Origin: Flavobacteriales bacterium
Lineage (GTDB): Bacteria; Bacteroidota; Bacteroidia; Flavobacteriales_E; Vicingaceae
DNA length: 8,441 bases
NCBI GenBank assembly: GCA_002402165.1
Contig: NVVI01000032.1
Coordinates: 825-9,265 of the forward strand
Direction of reading: 5' to 3'
Below the pieces are notes generated by a model. The model was given only the letters and a program-made list of their open reading frames with translations. It made no database searches and was not told the origin of the DNA. Positions 6,332-8,441 of the stretch are shown here, piece by piece. Position numbers and translations under genes: made by a program. How positions within the stretch are numbered: position 1 is the first letter of the stretch; each line of letters opens with the position of its first letter.

Positions 6332-7150
6332 ATGTCTAATCAATCAAACAATATAAAAAGAGTTACAACTCATGTTCTTCAGGAAATGAAGTTGAGAAAC
6401 GAAAAAATATCTATGCTAACTGGATATGATTTTTCTATGGCTAAGATTATTGACAGTGCAGGAATCGATATCATACTAGTTGGCGACTCTGCTTCTAATG
6501 TAATGGCTGGCCATGAAACTACGCTACCCATCACTTTAGATCAAATGATTTACCATGCTTCCTCTGTTATTAGAGCTGTTGAACGAGCTTTAGTTGTAGT
6601 CGATTTGCCTTTTGGTACTTATCAAGGAAACTCTATAGAAGCCTTATCTTCTGCTATTAGAATAATGAAAGAATCTGGAGCACATGCTGTAAAAATGGAA
6701 GGTGGTAAGGAGATTTTAGAATCGATAAACCGAATTCTTTCTGCTGGAATTCCTGTTATGGGACATTTAGGACTAACTCCACAATCTATCTATAAATTTG
6801 GCACTTATGTTGTTCGTGCTCAAGAGGAAGGAGAAGCAAAAAAGCTAATTGAAGATGCTAAGTTACTTGAGAATGCTGGGTGCTTTGCCCTAGTTTTAGA
6901 AAAGATACCTGCAAAATTAGCTGCCCGTGTTGCACAAGAAGTAAAGATACCTGTTATTGGCATAGGTGCTGGAAATGGAGTTGACGGACAGGTTCTTGTA
7001 GTTCATGATATGCTTGGGATTACTCACGATTTTAGCCCTAGATTTTTAAGAAGGTACCACAATCTTTATGAAGAAATGAAAGGTGCTTTTGAATCTTACA
7101 TAAAAGATGTTAAATCTCAGAATTTTCCTAATGATAAAGAACAGTATTAA
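6332..7150 (+). CDS. panB: 3-methyl-2-oxobutanoate hydroxymethyltransferase (ketopantoate hydroxymethyltransferase)
   Basis: This enzyme transfers a hydroxymethyl group from 5,10-methylene-tetrahydrofolate to 2-oxoisovalerate to make ketopantoate, the first committed step of pantothenate and coenzyme A synthesis in the cytoplasm. The 272 residues fit the family's usual length and (beta/alpha)8 barrel. Visible motifs are [16 protein letters not shown] (29-44), LVGDS with metal-ligand-type Asp52, VDLPFG with Asp91, KMEGG with Glu123, GHLGLTPQS (144-152), LEKIP with catalytic-type Glu190, and PVIGIGAG (207-214). The stretch [17 protein letters not shown] (56-72) is typical of the Bacteroidota form. 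The start at 6332 is the only one that keeps the usual ~25-residue lead-in. No panC or panD is adjacent. The downstream gene begins 73 nt later and might be cotranscribed, but is functionally unrelated. Confidence 0.97.
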   Translation: MSNQSNNIKRVTTHVLQEMKLRNEKISMLTGYDFSMAKIIDSAGIDIILVGDSASNVMAGHETTLPITLDQMIYHASSVIRAVERALVVVDLPFGTYQGNSIEALSSAIRIMKESGAHAVKMEGGKEILESINRILSAGIPVMGHLGLTPQSIYKFGTYVVRAQEEGEAKKLIEDAKLLENAGCFALVLEKIPAKLAARVAQEVKIPVIGIGAGNGVDGQVLVVHDMLGITHDFSPRFLRRYHNLYEEMKGAFESYIKDVKSQNFPNDKEQY

Positions 7151-7223
7151 AAACTAATCTTTTAATCTGTACTTTTTTCTTGTTTTTTTTAGTCTATTAT
7201 CTGAAAATAATTATCTTTCTGAA

Positions 7224-8441
7224 ATGAAGTATAATTATCTTTGGATTTTTCTTGTCTTTATAGCTGTTTCATGTGATGTATATTCTCAAAAATTAAATTA
7301 TGAAATATCAGACAACCCTAATAAGATGTTTGATCTTGGTAACTTTCAACGAGCAAAAGAATTATACCGTAACAAGTACAAGAAAAACCTTACTGATGTA
7401 AAAATCAAATACAAATTCGGTATTTGTTTAGCTAACACGTATGAACTAGCTGACGCTATTAAAATTTTAGAATCCATAGCTAAAGAGACCTCTATTCCAG
7501 AAGAAATATGGTATCATCTAGGACGAGCTTATCACCTATCTAACCGATACAATAAAGCTATTTCTTTGTACGAAAAATATAAAACTAGTAGTGGTGCTAA
7601 ATCAGATTTAATTACTAAATCAGAGAGAAATATAGAAATGTGCAATAATGCTAAAGTTTTGATAAAAAATCCACTTAATATTATTTTTGAAAATTTGGGT
7701 AAGCGTGTAAATTCTGCAGGTAGAGAAACTAATCCAATGGTTACGCCTGACGAAAGTATGTTACTTTATACAACTAGAAGACAAGGCACCACAGGACGTA
7801 TTTATGATTTAGAAGGATATTATACCGCTGACATCTTTTTAGCTAAGTATAAGTATGGTAAATGGAGCAAGGCAAGGTCTATTGGTTCTCCAAATTCTTA
7901 TGGAAACGAGCAAACTGCTGGAATTTCTGAAAATGGAAAGTATGTTCTTTATCACGTAAATAACCCTAATAGTAAAAACAATCTACAGATATCTAAAAAA
8001 AGTAGATCATCCTTTAAGAGGTCAACTGAAATTAAATCTAAACACATTAATAATAAATCTAGCCTACAGATATCAGCGACAATATCAAATGATGGAAACT
8101 TCATTATCTTTTCAAGTGACAAACCTGATGGAGCTGGAAAGCAAGATTTATATATCTGTAGTAAACTTCCAAACGGTGAATGGGCAGAGCCTATAAACAT
8201 GGGAAATACAATCAATTCTAAAGAAGATGAAGCCTATCCATATTTAAGTGACAACGGATATACTCTACATTATGCATCTACTGGACATAATTCTATTGGT
8301 GGTTATGATATTTTTGTTTCTCATTTTGACCTTTCAAAAAAAGAATGGTCAAAACCTAAAAACATAGGGTATCCAATAAATACACCTTATGATAACACTA
8401 ATATTACTTTTAGTAAAAATAATAAATATGCTTATGTATCA
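7224..8441 (+). CDS. Exported TPR + PD40 (WD40-like) repeat protein, 3' partial
   Basis: The frame is open from ATG 7224 to the window end: 406 codons, no stop. The N-terminus is a signal peptide (hydrophobic 6-16). It is unclear whether Cys17 (AVSC-D) is lipidated or cleavage follows VYSQ (22). Residues ~33-120 look like TPR helices: FDLGNFQRAKELY, KFGICLANTYELADAIKIL and WYHLGRAYHLSNRYNKAISLYEKY. From ~168 onward are about five PD40 beta-propeller strands: NPMVTPDESMLLYTT, QTAGISENGKYVLY, SATISNDGNFIIFSSD, AYPYLSDNGYTLHYAS and NITFSKNNKYAYVS. Linkers of the type 'GEWAEPINMGNTINS' separate the later ones. In Bacteroidota this TPR-PD40 layout is common in periplasmic or outer-membrane proteins that often end in an OmpA-like peptidoglycan-binding domain; PorE of the T9SS is one example. 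Whether such a domain follows cannot be seen here, so no gene symbol is given. Confidence 0.85.
   Translation, partial: MKYNYLWIFLVFIAVSCDVYSQKLNYEISDNPNKMFDLGNFQRAKELYRNKYKKNLTDVKIKYKFGICLANTYELADAIKILESIAKETSIPEEIWYHLGRAYHLSNRYNKAISLYEKYKTSSGAKSDLITKSERNIEMCNNAKVLIKNPLNIIFENLGKRVNSAGRETNPMVTPDESMLLYTTRRQGTTGRIYDLEGYYTADIFLAKYKYGKWSKARSIGSPNSYGNEQTAGISENGKYVLYHVNNPNSKNNLQISKKSRSSFKRSTEIKSKHINNKSSLQISATISNDGNFIIFSSDKPDGAGKQDLYICSKLPNGEWAEPINMGNTINSKEDEAYPYLSDNGYTLHYASTGHNSIGGYDIFVSHFDLSKKEWSKPKNIGYPINTPYDNTNITFSKNNKYAYVS

Noticed and set aside
7147..7190. Terminator between panB and the TPR-PD40 gene
   Set aside because: A 6-bp all-AT stem (TTAAAA/TTTTAA) and two T-runs are present, but the stem is too weak and too far from the T-runs to call.
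7212..7219. Promoter box TATCTTTC before the TPR-PD40 gene
   Set aside because: It has a mismatch at the key final G, no -33 TTTG at proper distance, and would make the transcript nearly leaderless.
7952..8215. 87-residue minus-strand ORF
   Set aside because: It is antisense to the clearly coding TPR-PD40 gene and its apparent hydrophobicity is a by-product of that frame.

Overview
The window looks like chromosome from a low-GC member of the Bacteroidota, most likely a Flavobacteriales relative. Four things point there. The first gene ends in a type IX secretion (T9SS) sorting domain. Two intergenic sites match the Bacteroidota promoter box TAnnTTTG. There is a DUF4249 lipoprotein and a TPR/PD40-repeat envelope protein. 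An intergenic repeat is of the kind that translates as 'TEPVEV' or 'VRQAH'. These are judgements from reading the sequence; no database search was possible.

Layout. Bases 1-821 (+) are the 3' end of a secreted repeat protein with four 46-residue units and a T9SS C-terminal domain, closed by an intrinsic terminator. After a 60-nt imperfect hairpin comes a convergent minus-strand gene (989-2662) for a Pif1/RecD-like superfamily 1B helicase with a C-terminal helix-turn-helix. The 214-bp gap to dnaK holds a REP-like inverted repeat, a strong bidirectional hairpin terminator and a second, divergent repeat copy. dnaK (2877-4814, minus) stands alone, without grpE, dnaJ or a CIRCE operator. Its upstream region carries a sigma54-like box and three spaced TGTCA/TGTCG motifs. 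A DUF4249 lipoprotein (5109-6191, minus) follows and is divergent from panB (6332-7150, +), with closely packed back-to-back promoters. The window ends inside a plus-strand gene (7224 to beyond 8441) for an exported TPR + PD40 protein.

How the genes relate. This is mostly a mixture of housekeeping genes (dnaK, panB, helicase) and Bacteroidota envelope or secretion genes. No operon links them functionally. I see no tRNA, rRNA, CRISPR array, transposase or phage gene, and no convincing new multi-gene system. The points most worth checking are regulatory or structural: the dnaK upstream region, the overlapping divergent promoters with alternative hairpins in the panB leader, the REP-like repeats around the dnaK terminator, and the hairpin between the first two genes.
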